In this document: piece after piece, positions 8,549-16,937 of the stretch
Position numbering within the stretch: position 1 is the stretch's first letter
Layout of the letters: each line of letters starts with the position of its first letter
Source: Thauera sp. K11
Lineage (GTDB): Bacteria > Pseudomonadota > Gammaproteobacteria > Burkholderiales > Rhodocyclaceae
DNA: 64,000 bases
Reading direction: 5' to 3'
NCBI RefSeq assembly: GCF_002354895.1
Contig: NZ_CP023439.1
Location: 3,658,001-3,722,000, forward strand
The notes under the pieces: generated by a model
Seen by the model: the letters and a program-made list of their open reading frames with translations, nothing else
Databases searched by the model: none
Told to the model about the DNA's origin: nothing
Position numbers and translations under genes: made by a program

Positions 8549-9628
8549 TCAGAGTCCGGGGGCAATGCGCAGCGCCCCCAGCAGGCCGCTGGCGACCACG
8601 CCGCCGTCCGCGGTGCGTGCGAGGCCGGCGAGCGGGAAGCGGGCGGAGCTGTCGAGCCGGCGCGGCGCGGCGTCGCCAGTGGTGAGCCGCCAGATGCCGC
8701 CGCCGTCGTCGGCGAGCAGATAGCCCTTGCCGGCGGCAAGCGCGAGGCCGGCGACGAAGGAGTACTTGGTATCGACCGGCAGGCGGTGCCAGTGCGCGCC
8801 GCCGTCGTCCGAGCGCCACAGCGCGCCGCGCAGGCCGAGCAGCAGCAGTTCGTCGCCCGTGCCGACCAGGCCGAACCAGCTCCCCTCGGCCGGGCTGGCC
8901 AGCCGCGCGAAGCTGGCGCCGCCGTCGGTCGAGCGGTAGAGCAGCCCTTGCTCGCCGGCCAGCAGGAGCGTGTCGCCCAGTTGGCGGATGGCGTAGATGT
9001 GGCGGTCTTCCTCGTCGTCGAGCAGGTCGCAGGCCACCCGCCAGCGCTCGCCGCCGTCGTCGGTGGCGAGCAGCAGGCCGTAGGCGCCGACGGCGAAGCC
9101 GCGCTTGCCGTCGAGGAACAGCACGTCGAGCAGCGGCTTGTCCGGGCCCTCGTCGATGAAGCGCTGCAGCTTGTCGGCGAGCGCGGCCTTGCCCGCCGCC
9201 TGCGCAGCGCGGAGCGCTTCCGTCAGCGCGGCGGCGAGCGCGCGGCCGTCGGTCTGGCGGGTCCAATGGCTGCCGCCGTCCTGCGTGCGCAGCACCACGC
9301 CGCCGTGGCCGACCGCCCAGCCGGTCTGGCGGTCGGCGAAATGGACGGCGGTGAGGGTGACCGAGACCGGCGTGGCGGCCTGCGTCCAACTGGCGCCGCC
9401 GTCGTCGGAGAGCAGCACGTGGCCGCGCTCGCCGACCGCGACCAGGCGGCCTTCGGCTTCGGCGACGTCGAGCAGCGCGCCGTGCGCGGCCAGTCTGGAG
9501 CGCTGGGCGGGGCGGTCTAGGGGTGTCGCCTGCGCTGCGGCCTCATCCGCGGCAGGCGCAGGCGGGGCCGCGTGCAGGCCCGACAACAAGGCGGCGAGCA
9601 CTACACCGGAGCAGAACTGGATTCTCAT
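8549..9628 (-). CDS. YCF48/BNR-repeat (photosystem II stability factor-like) periplasmic protein
   Basis: The 359-residue protein has a signal peptide (MRIQFCSGVVLAALLSGLHA) and at least five Asp-box repeats: SDDGGASW, TQDGGSHW, TDDGGERW, STDGGASF and SDDGGAHW. These repeats build a beta-propeller. Despite the family name it has nothing to do with photosynthesis here. Its gene sits 26 bp upstream of the RND gene and 120 bp downstream of the DUF1329 gene. A role as accessory factor of the exporter is inferred from this recurring neighbourhood. Confidence 0.85.
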   Translation of the reverse strand: MRIQFCSGVVLAALLSGLHAAPPAPAADEAAAQATPLDRPAQRSRLAAHGALLDVAEAEGRLVAVGERGHVLLSDDGGASWTQAATPVSVTLTAVHFADRQTGWAVGHGGVVLRTQDGGSHWTRQTDGRALAAALTEALRAAQAAGKAALADKLQRFIDEGPDKPLLDVLFLDGKRGFAVGAYGLLLATDDGGERWRVACDLLDDEEDRHIYAIRQLGDTLLLAGEQGLLYRSTDGGASFARLASPAEGSWFGLVGTGDELLLLGLRGALWRSDDGGAHWHRLPVDTKYSFVAGLALAAGKGYLLADDGGGIWRLTTGDAAPRRLDSSARFPLAGLARTADGGVVASGLLGALRIAPGL

Positions 9629-9673
9629 GATCGTTGGGCATTTCCGGAGACATGCACGGTCTGGAGCCGTGTC

Positions 9674-9713
9674 CGTTCGTTCCGCCGGCCGGCAACGGCC
9701 GGCGGAACGAACG
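9674..9713 (-). other. Perfect 18-bp stem hairpin within the catabolic operon
   Basis: Arms 9674-9691 and 9696-9713 are exact reverse complements and enclose a 4-base loop. There is no T-run after the stem in either direction, so it is not a typical intrinsic terminator. It lies in the 120-bp gap after the DUF1329 gene and may end or stabilise the upstream transcript segment. Confidence 0.7.
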
Positions 9714-9748
9714 CACTTCAGGGGAAAGCCGGGTACGTGCGGCGGCGC

Positions 9749-11143
9749 TCAGCGCACGCCGCGTCCCGACAGCGCATCCGGGGTGAATACCGAGTCCGGC
9801 TTCATCGCCACCGCCTTCAACTGGTAGCCGGGCTCGTAGAACACCGTGTTGCGCGACGACCAGCTTCCGTCCAGCACGTACAGGATGTCGGAATACGAAC
9901 TCATCACCCCGGGCATGTCCGGCAGGTAGTAGTTCAGGCTCAGGCTGACCCGCCACAGCTTGCCGGACGGGTCCCAGCCGTCGAACAGTGCCGTGCCCCA
10001 GGTGTCCTCATCCACGTAGAACACGCGTTTGCTCACCGCATGGCGCTTGCCGGGCTTGAGCGTCGCCTCCAGCACCCACACCCGGTGCAGTTCCCAGCGG
10101 ATGGCGTCCGGGTTGTGGTGGTCCTTGAGATAGATCCCGTCTTCCTTGAGGCCGAACACCTTGTTGTTGTTGTACGGGATCAGCATCTCCTTCTTGCCGG
10201 CCAGCTTGTACTCGTAGCGCTCCTGGCTGGTGTAGGGGCTGCCGAACACCTCGTCGAAGAAGTTCGCACCCGAATTCACGAAATCCGGCGTATCCCAGCC
10301 CATGTTCGGCGCGCGCCGCACCCGGCGCTGGCCGACGAGGTATTGCCACACCTGGCGGTCGCGCTCGACGTAGTTGGTGGAATCGCGCGCGACGATCCCT
10401 TCGCCGGCACGAAACGACGGCGCGTCGGTGATCTGCATCAGCATCCAGCCCAGGTATCCCTTGGCGGCGTACTCCTGGGGCGACATGCCCTTGCGGTAAG
10501 CCTCGAACTGGTTGTACTGCAGGTCCTGGGTGCCGAGCACGCGGTCGCCGGCGGAAGTCATCGAGAAGTGCCGCAGCTTCGATTCGAAGGATTCGCCGCG
10601 CCAGCGGAAGTTGGTGTTCCAGCGCACTTCCGCGCCGTCCTTCGGGATCGGGAACGGGATGCCGTTGACCGCGCCCTCCACGCCGTCGTTGTCGCCGCCG
10701 GCCACCCGCTTCGCATTGACCGCATTCTTCGCCGTGGCCTGGTACACCCATTCCGGCGCGCAATGGTTGCGATGCGTCGGATAGACGTCGAGCTTCATCG
10801 TCTCCGGGTACTTCTGCAGCAGCGCGCGCACGCCGTCGGACAGCTTGTCCGCGTACTGCGCCATGTTCGCCGCCGTCACGGTGTAGAGCGGCTTCTCGGC
10901 CGCGTACGGGTCCCAGCGGCGGTCGCCGGCCTTGAGCTTGTCGAGCGGCGCGCCGAGGTCGGGGCAGCCCTTCCATTCCGGGATCGAGCCGTCCTTGTTG
11001 CCGGCGCGCTCGGCGCCGAGCGGGGTGAGTTCCTTGCCGAGCCGGGCCGCCTCGGCCTCGCCGACCGCGGCGGCCAGATTGGCGCCCAGCGCCGCGCCGG
11101 CGGCGACGCAGGCCGCCAGCGCGTGATGCTTGATTCTGCTCAT
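9749..11143 (-). CDS. DUF1329 family outer-membrane-associated protein
   Basis: The 464-residue protein has an N-terminal signal peptide (MSRIKHHALAACVAAGAALGANLAAA) followed by the DUF1329 domain, with the recognisable segments LTPLGAERAGNKDGSIPEW and WVYQATAKN. DUF1329 proteins have a LolB/LppX-like lipid-binding fold and are almost always encoded beside a DUF1302 protein, as here (27 bp downstream). The pair is thought to handle hydrophobic molecules at the outer membrane. The substrate is unknown but is presumably that of the linked meta-cleavage enzymes. Confidence 0.88.
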   Translation of the reverse strand: MSRIKHHALAACVAAGAALGANLAAAVGEAEAARLGKELTPLGAERAGNKDGSIPEWKGCPDLGAPLDKLKAGDRRWDPYAAEKPLYTVTAANMAQYADKLSDGVRALLQKYPETMKLDVYPTHRNHCAPEWVYQATAKNAVNAKRVAGGDNDGVEGAVNGIPFPIPKDGAEVRWNTNFRWRGESFESKLRHFSMTSAGDRVLGTQDLQYNQFEAYRKGMSPQEYAAKGYLGWMLMQITDAPSFRAGEGIVARDSTNYVERDRQVWQYLVGQRRVRRAPNMGWDTPDFVNSGANFFDEVFGSPYTSQERYEYKLAGKKEMLIPYNNNKVFGLKEDGIYLKDHHNPDAIRWELHRVWVLEATLKPGKRHAVSKRVFYVDEDTWGTALFDGWDPSGKLWRVSLSLNYYLPDMPGVMSSYSDILYVLDGSWSSRNTVFYEPGYQLKAVAMKPDSVFTPDALSGRGVR

Positions 11144-11170
11144 TCCGTTGTCTCCGTATCGTTGTCGTTT

Positions 11171-12817
11171 TCAGAAGCTGTATTGCGCCGAGAAGGACAC
11201 GTAGTCGCGGTCCGCCAGCGCCTGGCCGAAGTTCTGGACATAGCCGCCGGCGACGGGCCGCAGCGTCGTCCTGGTGGCGCCGAGGAAATGCGTGTAATTG
11301 AGCGAGAGCCGCAGGTTCTTCAGGTATTCGCCCTTGACCCCGATGCTGAGGTCGCCGCCTTCGTGCGCGCCACCGTTGAACGCGCCGACCACCGCGGAGC
11401 GGCCCTGCGGGTTGTAGCCGAGGCCGATCGGCACCGAGACGTCCAGCCCCGGTAGCACCTGGTAGTAGTTCGGCTCGAAGATGAAGCGCAGGCCCCAGGC
11501 GTCGCGCGTCGTGTTCGGGTCGAGCGCCGGCCGGTTCTTCGTCACCTTCAGCAGGCGGTTCCAGCCGAGTTCGGCGGTGAGGGTGGCGTTGTCGAACAGC
11601 GCGGTGCTGCCCCAGGCATGGATCGCAGAGAAGTTGGCATGGGCGGTGCGGCCGATGGCGTACAGCGCGTTGCCGTCGTTGTCGCCGGTGCCGGTGAAGT
11701 CGAGTTGGCCAAGCGACACCAGCGGCATGTCGGTGCGGTAGGACAGTTCGCCGGCCACGTTGGTGTCACCCAGCACCGTGCTGAAGCTCGCGCCGTAGGC
11801 TTTGATGTTCTCCGGATACACCCAGCGGAAGCTGCCACTTACGGGCAGCAGGTAGATCTGCGGCGTCTTGTCGTGATAGCGCACGGCGTAAAAGCCATAC
11901 TCGCCCTCGCCGCCCTGCGGCCGCCAGCGCAACTGGATGCCGCCCTGCCCCTGGTCGCGCGCCTCCATGTCCTTCACCCGGCCGAAGGCGACGCCCGGCC
12001 CGACGAACAGGCGCTCCGCGCCATCGCCGAGGAAATCGATGGTGCTGAAATAGCTGCCGGCCGCCGGCAGGCGCGTCTTCTTCCAGTCGAACTGGTAGTA
12101 GGCGCCGATGCTGAACTCGGCGTCGATCTGCAACTGGCCGGAAACCTGCTGCACCGGCATCAGCAGTTCCTTGAACTGGGTGTTGGGCACCGACAGCGCC
12201 TTCACCGCATCCACCGGACCCTGCGCCGCGGCGATGCCGTTGGCGCCGAAGAAGAGCGTCTCGCCATACACCAGGGTGTGCTTGCCCGCGCGCAGGGTGA
12301 GCGGCATGCCGGCGGCGTCGAAGCGGCCGAACACGAAGGCGTCGAGCAGTTCGGCCTTGCGGCCGTGCAGCTTCTCGGTGGGGTCGGTGAAGTGGCGGTG
12401 GTCGACGCTTGCCGCGTTGGCGGTCAGCGGGCTGTCGTTGTCGTTGCGGCGGTTGTAGATGTCGTCGTACCAGGCGGCGCCGCTCACGCGAAAGCCGACG
12501 TCCTTGTAGACCACGTCCAGCTCGGACAGCAGGTCGACGCGGTTCGAGACCAGGCCGCGGGAGAAATTGCGGTCGCCGTCGTCCTGGTTGGCCTCGGCGA
12601 CCAGCTCGCCCGATGCGTCCTTCACCCGCCACATCGCGCTGTACTTGAGGTTGTTGTCCCAGCGGATCTTCAGGTCGCTGTTGCCGGTGTCGAACTCGAT
12701 CGCCGGCGCGGGCGCGCTCGCGCCGGCCGCGAACAGCATCGCGGCGAGCCGGATCGGGGAAAGACGGCGGTCACCCGTCCCCGCTTGCCGGACATCCATC
12801 TTGTATTTTTTTGTCAT
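11171..12817 (-). CDS. DUF1302 family outer-membrane protein
   Basis: This 548-residue protein has a signal sequence ending near SAPAPAIEF and then a long beta-rich body with alternating aromatic residues, ending in FSAQYSF with a C-terminal Phe typical of outer-membrane barrels. The start is placed at ATG 12815-12817, which follows an AAGAGGTGGAG site; a GTG two codons earlier is possible. With DUF1329, the YCF48 protein and the RND transporter it forms the envelope section of the operon. A channel for a hydrophobic aromatic substrate is the natural inference. Confidence 0.88.
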   Translation of the reverse strand: MTKKYKMDVRQAGTGDRRLSPIRLAAMLFAAGASAPAPAIEFDTGNSDLKIRWDNNLKYSAMWRVKDASGELVAEANQDDGDRNFSRGLVSNRVDLLSELDVVYKDVGFRVSGAAWYDDIYNRRNDNDSPLTANAASVDHRHFTDPTEKLHGRKAELLDAFVFGRFDAAGMPLTLRAGKHTLVYGETLFFGANGIAAAQGPVDAVKALSVPNTQFKELLMPVQQVSGQLQIDAEFSIGAYYQFDWKKTRLPAAGSYFSTIDFLGDGAERLFVGPGVAFGRVKDMEARDQGQGGIQLRWRPQGGEGEYGFYAVRYHDKTPQIYLLPVSGSFRWVYPENIKAYGASFSTVLGDTNVAGELSYRTDMPLVSLGQLDFTGTGDNDGNALYAIGRTAHANFSAIHAWGSTALFDNATLTAELGWNRLLKVTKNRPALDPNTTRDAWGLRFIFEPNYYQVLPGLDVSVPIGLGYNPQGRSAVVGAFNGGAHEGGDLSIGVKGEYLKNLRLSLNYTHFLGATRTTLRPVAGGYVQNFGQALADRDYVSFSAQYSF

Positions 12818-12882
12818 CTCCACCTCTTATATGTCTTCTGGTGCGCATGCCCGCCGGACGGACGCCCGCCGGGCGGGACCGA

Positions 12883-14088
12883 TCAGCTCGCCTGGGGCAG
12901 CTCGAACACGCCGGGCGGCAGGCCCTGGCCGAGGAGATAGGCCCCCAGCAGCGCCGAGGTGTCGTCCTCGTTCTGGGCGATGTGATTGCCCGCCACCAGC
13001 AGGGCACGCAACTGGCGCTGCAGCGGGCTGGTGTTGAAGATGCCGCGCGCAGTGGTCTTCTTGAACAGCATGTGGCTGGCGGCGAAGCAGTCCTTGCTCG
13101 TGCCCTGGACGTCGAGGAATTGATGCACACGCACGTCGAGCGGCACCGGTTCGTTACGCTCGGCATACACCGTCGCCTCCTGGATGCACTGCAGGATGCG
13201 GGCGCGCGCCGAGCGGATCAGCAGCACCGCGTTGCCGAGCTTTTCCTGCACGAAGGGATTCGCTGCAGCCACCGGTCCGCCCATGAAAACGTTCCGGCGC
13301 GGCGTCATGTGTTCGACGAACAAGTCGACCATGCCATTCGCAAAACCGACGATGACCGAGGCCACGGCGCCGAAGAACACCTGAGCGAACGGCAGCCGGT
13401 AGATCACCGGGCCGTGGCCCATCGTGTACTCGATGATGCTGTGGGAACGATGGTCGGGCACGAAGGCTTCGCCCTTCACCTTGAGCGTCTTGCTGCCGGT
13501 GCCGGCCAGGCCGACCACGTACCAGTCGTCGATCAGCTCGTAGTCGTCGCGGCCGACCAGGAAGGAACGATGGTCGATCATGTTGCCGTCGCCGTCGAAC
13601 AGGCGCGCGCCGAGGAAGGCGCCGCCCTCCGCATGGTCCGAACCGCTGGAGGTCGGCCAGGTGCCGGAGATCATCCAGCCCCCTTCGACCCTGCGCGCCT
13701 TGCCGCAGGGCGCATAGGACGACGCCACCAGGATGTCGCGGTCGGCCGCCCACAGTTCGTCGCCGGCGCGCGGATCGAGCTTGCCGAACTCATACTGGTG
13801 GATGCCCAGGATCATCAGGTTCCACGCGCTGGACGGGCAGCCGCGGCCCAGCTCCATCAGCACCCGGTAGAACGCCTCCGGGTTCATCTCGTAGCCGCCC
13901 CAGGCCGCCGGCTGCAGGATTCTGAAGAAACCCGCCTCCCTGAACGCCTGGATCGTCGCGGCCGGCACGCTGCGCGCCGCCTCCACCGCGTCGGCCTGCT
14001 CGCGCAGCCACGGCAGCATCGCACCCGCGCGCTGCACGAGATCGTCCATCGTCGGCCTTGCCGACACGTTTTCAGTCACTACTCCCAT
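12883..14088 (-). CDS. Flavin-dependent monooxygenase, acyl-CoA dehydrogenase fold (HsaA/TesA2-like)
   Basis: The 401-residue protein has the acyl-CoA dehydrogenase fold of two-component group D flavin monooxygenases: an N-terminal helical domain (AGFFRILQPAAWGGYEM), a beta domain (ISGTWPTSSGSDHAEGG) and a C-terminal helical domain. Its length is close to the 394 residues of HsaA. The flavin reductase that would supply reduced flavin is encoded 21 bp upstream. The enzyme would hydroxylate a phenol next to its hydroxyl to give the catechol for the dioxygenase. Steroid 3-HSA is the best-known substrate in the family, but no other steroid genes are here. Confidence 0.85.
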   Translation of the reverse strand: MGVVTENVSARPTMDDLVQRAGAMLPWLREQADAVEAARSVPAATIQAFREAGFFRILQPAAWGGYEMNPEAFYRVLMELGRGCPSSAWNLMILGIHQYEFGKLDPRAGDELWAADRDILVASSYAPCGKARRVEGGWMISGTWPTSSGSDHAEGGAFLGARLFDGDGNMIDHRSFLVGRDDYELIDDWYVVGLAGTGSKTLKVKGEAFVPDHRSHSIIEYTMGHGPVIYRLPFAQVFFGAVASVIVGFANGMVDLFVEHMTPRRNVFMGGPVAAANPFVQEKLGNAVLLIRSARARILQCIQEATVYAERNEPVPLDVRVHQFLDVQGTSKDCFAASHMLFKKTTARGIFNTSPLQRQLRALLVAGNHIAQNEDDTSALLGAYLLGQGLPPGVFELPQAS

Positions 14089-14109
14089 CTCCAGTCTCCT
14101 TGTCGTTTT

Positions 14110-14667
14110 TCAGAGTTCGCCGATGGACGCGAAACGTCCATCGAAATACACCAGCGGCTGCCCGGACCTGCCCGCGGCTTCGTCGGCCCCGGGAGTACGC
14201 AGCCCCACCACCTCGCACAGCACCATCGTGTGCGACGAAGCGGGAATCATCTCGACCACGCGGCACTCGAAGGCGGCCAGGGCATCGTCCAGCACCGGCG
14301 CGCCCGCCTCGCCGTCGCGCCAGGCGCCGCGCCGGAAGCGCTCATCGCCGATCACGCCATCGACCATCCCGGCAAAGCGCCGCGCATCGCCCAGGCTGTC
14401 GGCACCGAGCACGTTCACGCACAGCGGGCCGCCGACCTCGAGCAGGTCGTGGGCGAACACCCCGCGATTCATGCAGACCATCAGCCGCGGCGGCTGGGCC
14501 GACACCGACATCACCGCGGTGGCGGTGAGTCCCGCCCGCATCCCGCCCTTTCGCACGGTCAGGATGCAGACCGCACCCGCGAGGCGGCGCATGCCGTTCT
14601 TGAACGCCGCTGCGTCCACCGGCGGAGGGCCATTCATGGTGGATACGCCTTCGAATGCCGTTCCCAT
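14110..14667 (-). CDS. Flavin reductase component (HsaB-like) of the two-component monooxygenase
   Basis: The 185-residue protein is a flavin reductase of the HpaC/HsaB type, with the segments GAVCILTVRKGGMRAGLTATAV and SVSAQPPRLMVCMNRG that bind flavin. The start at 14665-14667 is preceded by GAGGTG and follows the hydrolase stop by one base. Four codons of an upstream in-frame Met overlap the hydrolase gene and were not used. It reduces FMN or FAD with NAD(P)H and passes it to the oxygenase encoded 21 bp downstream. Confidence 0.85.
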   Translation of the reverse strand: MGTAFEGVSTMNGPPPVDAAAFKNGMRRLAGAVCILTVRKGGMRAGLTATAVMSVSAQPPRLMVCMNRGVFAHDLLEVGGPLCVNVLGADSLGDARRFAGMVDGVIGDERFRRGAWRDGEAGAPVLDDALAAFECRVVEMIPASSHTMVLCEVVGLRTPGADEAAGRSGQPLVYFDGRFASIGEL

Positions 14668-14668
14668 C

Positions 14669-15550
14669 TCACACCTCACCGGTCAGCAGGTAGGTGCGCA
14701 TCACCGCGTTGAATTCGTCCGGCGCCTCGTACTGCGGCCAGTGCGCCGCGTCGGCCTTCATCACGTACAGCTTGGCCCGCGGGTTACGGACGCACGCGGC
14801 CTCGGCGGCGGCCACGTCGTGAATGGGGTTGTCACGGGTCCAGAAAAACAGCGTGTCGCACTGCAAGTCCTCCACGGGCATCATTTCGCCACGTGTCTCG
14901 ACTTCGCTCTGACGGGTCACGAGACTGAATACCAGCGGGGCCGACTTCTGGAACTCGGGACGGGTATAGAACGCGAGCCGGCAGCCGATCAGCTCGTCGT
15001 CCAGCAGGTGCCAATTGGCTTTGTGCAACAGCCACTGCATGCGCATGCGGACGGTTTCCACCGACGGCGGTTTGCCGAAATTCTTCTTGTTGAGTTCGTC
15101 GAGTTCCTGAAGGTCTCGCCGCCCCTTTTCGCTCACCACCGGGATACCCCCCGCGGTATTGAGCACGAGACGCCGCACCCGACCGGGATGGCGCACGGCA
15201 AACAGGCCGGCGACCCAGCCCCCCAGCGACTCGCCGGAAATGTGCGCCCGCTCGATGCCGAGCACGTCCATCAGCTCGGCCAGCATGGCCGCGTAGGTCG
15301 AAGGCATGTAATCGACATCGGTCCGTTTCTCGGACAGCCCGTGTCCGATGAAGTCGAACGCGACCACATGGAAGGTATTGGCCAATGCCAGCACATTCTT
15401 CGCATAGGCTTCGAGATGACCACCCATCCCGTGCATCAGAATCAGGGATTCGGCATTGCCCTTGCCCGCCTCGGCGATTCGCACACAACCGAACGACGGC
15501 GTGTCTACGTAGCGGATCTCCGCACCAAGAAAATCAAGCCACAGGCTCAT
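14669..15550 (-). CDS. Meta-cleavage product C-C bond hydrolase (HsaD/BphD-like alpha/beta hydrolase)
   Basis: The 293-residue alpha/beta hydrolase has an oxyanion segment HGMGGHLEAY, nucleophile Ser108 in GESLGG and catalytic His270 in AAHWPQ. The family cleaves the C-C bond of the ring-opened product from extradiol cleavage. At the position of the catalytic Asp (second Asp of the RDD motif in BphD) this protein reads RDN, so Asp240 or Asp245 must serve or the mechanism differs. ATG 15550 is preferred over an in-frame TTG at 15565. It lies 46 bp after the dioxygenase gene and one base before the flavin reductase gene. Confidence 0.85.
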   Translation of the reverse strand: MSLWLDFLGAEIRYVDTPSFGCVRIAEAGKGNAESLILMHGMGGHLEAYAKNVLALANTFHVVAFDFIGHGLSEKRTDVDYMPSTYAAMLAELMDVLGIERAHISGESLGGWVAGLFAVRHPGRVRRLVLNTAGGIPVVSEKGRRDLQELDELNKKNFGKPPSVETVRMRMQWLLHKANWHLLDDELIGCRLAFYTRPEFQKSAPLVFSLVTRQSEVETRGEMMPVEDLQCDTLFFWTRDNPIHDVAAAEAACVRNPRAKLYVMKADAAHWPQYEAPDEFNAVMRTYLLTGEV

Positions 15551-15596
15551 GGTTTTCAATTCCAATCTGTGAATGGATAAGACGTGCCTGACGCAT

Positions 15597-16508
15597 TCAG
15601 GCAGCCACAGGCGGCGCGGGAAGGGAAAAGCGATGCCCCCAGTAGCTCAGCTTGCTGAAGCTGCGGACATTCCAGTCGGCGTCGACGACGACGATGCCGC
15701 CCCAGCCGTATTCGAGGCCGAATCCGGACGGCGTGGCGACGTAGAAGGAAATCATCCGGTCGTTCGGGTGCTGCCCGAGATCCATGATCACCGGCAGGCC
15801 GGCCTCGCGCACACGGTCGTACGCCAGCCCGACGTCCTCCAGGCTGCGCACCTGGATCATCAGGTGGTTGATCCGCTTCTTCGAGGGCACCACGCCCGTG
15901 GCCAGCGAATGGTGGCGCCCCGTGCGCGCATGCATGAACACGGCATCGACCTCGACGCCGGGAATCACCTCGGGGTCGCGGATGTAGTCGGAAATCTTCA
16001 GTCCAAGCACCTCGGTGTAGAAACGCACCGATTCCGCCTTGTCCCTGGCGACCGCGAACACGTGCCCCACGCCCAGCGCGCCGGTCACGAAGCCGCCGCC
16101 GGCCAGCAGCGGCGAATGGAAGACCCTGGCGAGCGGCGCGTGGGCGGGTCCATAGAAGAACTCATGCCGGAAGCCGGTCGGATCGGCGCAGTAGTAGACC
16201 TTTTCCACGCTGCGCGCCCGGGCCAGTTCGGTGCCGGCCTCGACCACGTCGACGCCCCGTTCGCGCAGGCGCACCACGTAGGCTTTCAATTCCGCGGCGG
16301 TGTCGAACTCCCAGCCGAGCGCCGCGAGATCGTCTTCGTCGCCGCGCTCGATGATCACCCGCTGCTCGCGCTCATCCATGCGCAGGCGCAGCGTATCGGC
16401 GCTCCGGGCGCCGACCTGCAGCCCGAGAATCCGGGTCGCGAAGCCTTCCCATTCGTCGAGGTTGCTGGCGTCGAATACCACGTAACCCAGCGTCGAGATT
16501 TCCGGCAT
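15597..16508 (-). CDS. Extradiol ring-cleavage dioxygenase, two-domain type I (HsaC/BphC-like)
   Basis: The 303-residue protein has the duplicated vicinal-oxygen-chelate fold. The Fe(II) ligands are His149 (VGHVFAV), His215 (INHLMIQV) and Glu266 (GLEYG). His200, His246 and Tyr256 occupy the places of the second-sphere catalytic residues of BphC. It opens a catechol next to the hydroxyls. The start at 16506-16508 follows an AGGAGGAG site. It is the first gene of the operon, about 90 bp downstream of the sigma-54 promoter at 16611-16626. The substrate is probably a substituted bicyclic or alkyl catechol. Confidence 0.9.
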   Translation of the reverse strand: MPEISTLGYVVFDASNLDEWEGFATRILGLQVGARSADTLRLRMDEREQRVIIERGDEDDLAALGWEFDTAAELKAYVVRLRERGVDVVEAGTELARARSVEKVYYCADPTGFRHEFFYGPAHAPLARVFHSPLLAGGGFVTGALGVGHVFAVARDKAESVRFYTEVLGLKISDYIRDPEVIPGVEVDAVFMHARTGRHHSLATGVVPSKKRINHLMIQVRSLEDVGLAYDRVREAGLPVIMDLGQHPNDRMISFYVATPSGFGLEYGWGGIVVVDADWNVRSFSKLSYWGHRFSLPAPPVAA

Positions 16509-16937
16509 GTGCTCCTCCTGTGCCTTCTCCGCAGCGCGCATCCGCGCTGATCGTGGAACCGGCCTTGTGATTTTGAGAATCGGACGCGATCGGCGCCGCG
16601 GCTACCTATCAGCAACCGGCGTGCCAGATCGATGCAGGAATCGATCTGCTGCATCGCAAGATGAATTTTTTCTTTTGATAATGAAGAGCTACGTTGCCCT
16701 GGAGACGTCTTTGCTGCGATTGCAGCAGGACGGGCAAATCGGGAGGATGAATGGAATTATTCATTTCCCCGGGAATCGGCCGCCCCGCGGCTGAATGATT
16801 TTCTCGACGGCCTGCGGCACTTCATCGGACCCGGCTTCCCGCGGACACCCGTCCGGACTTGCGCAGGCGGATCATTTGTGGGATTACCCTGCTTCCAGGT
16901 TCGAACAGGCCCGCAGAGGCCGTCGGGGGAGACGCGA
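16509..16937. promoter_or_regulatory. Divergent regulatory region between the dioxygenase operon and the sigma-54 activator
   Basis: These 429 bp contain no gene. They hold a sigma-54 promoter (16611-16626), an inverted repeat CGATGCAG/CTGCATCG at 16630-16637 and 16649-16656, a second at 16712-16717/16722-16727 (TGCTGC/GCAGCA), and a third at 16747-16752/16759-16764 (ATGAAT/ATTCAT). The last two lie about 95 and 130 bp upstream of the promoter, the usual distance for enhancer sites of XylR-type activators. Which of them the activator binds cannot be decided by eye. Confidence 0.6.
16611..16626 (-). promoter_or_regulatory. Sigma-54 (-24/-12) promoter of the meta-cleavage operon
   Basis: On the minus strand the sequence is TGGCACGCCGGTTGCT, matching the TGGCAC-N5-TTGCW consensus at every defined base. 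Transcription should start near 16600, giving a leader of about 90 bases before the dioxygenase start. The divergently encoded sigma-54 activator makes the call stronger. Confidence 0.88.

Noticed and set aside
8523..9389. N-terminal extension of the RND gene to an 1107-residue product
   Set aside because: The extra part is out-of-frame translation of the YCF48-like gene; the real start at 8522 has a ribosome binding site and a normal N-terminus.
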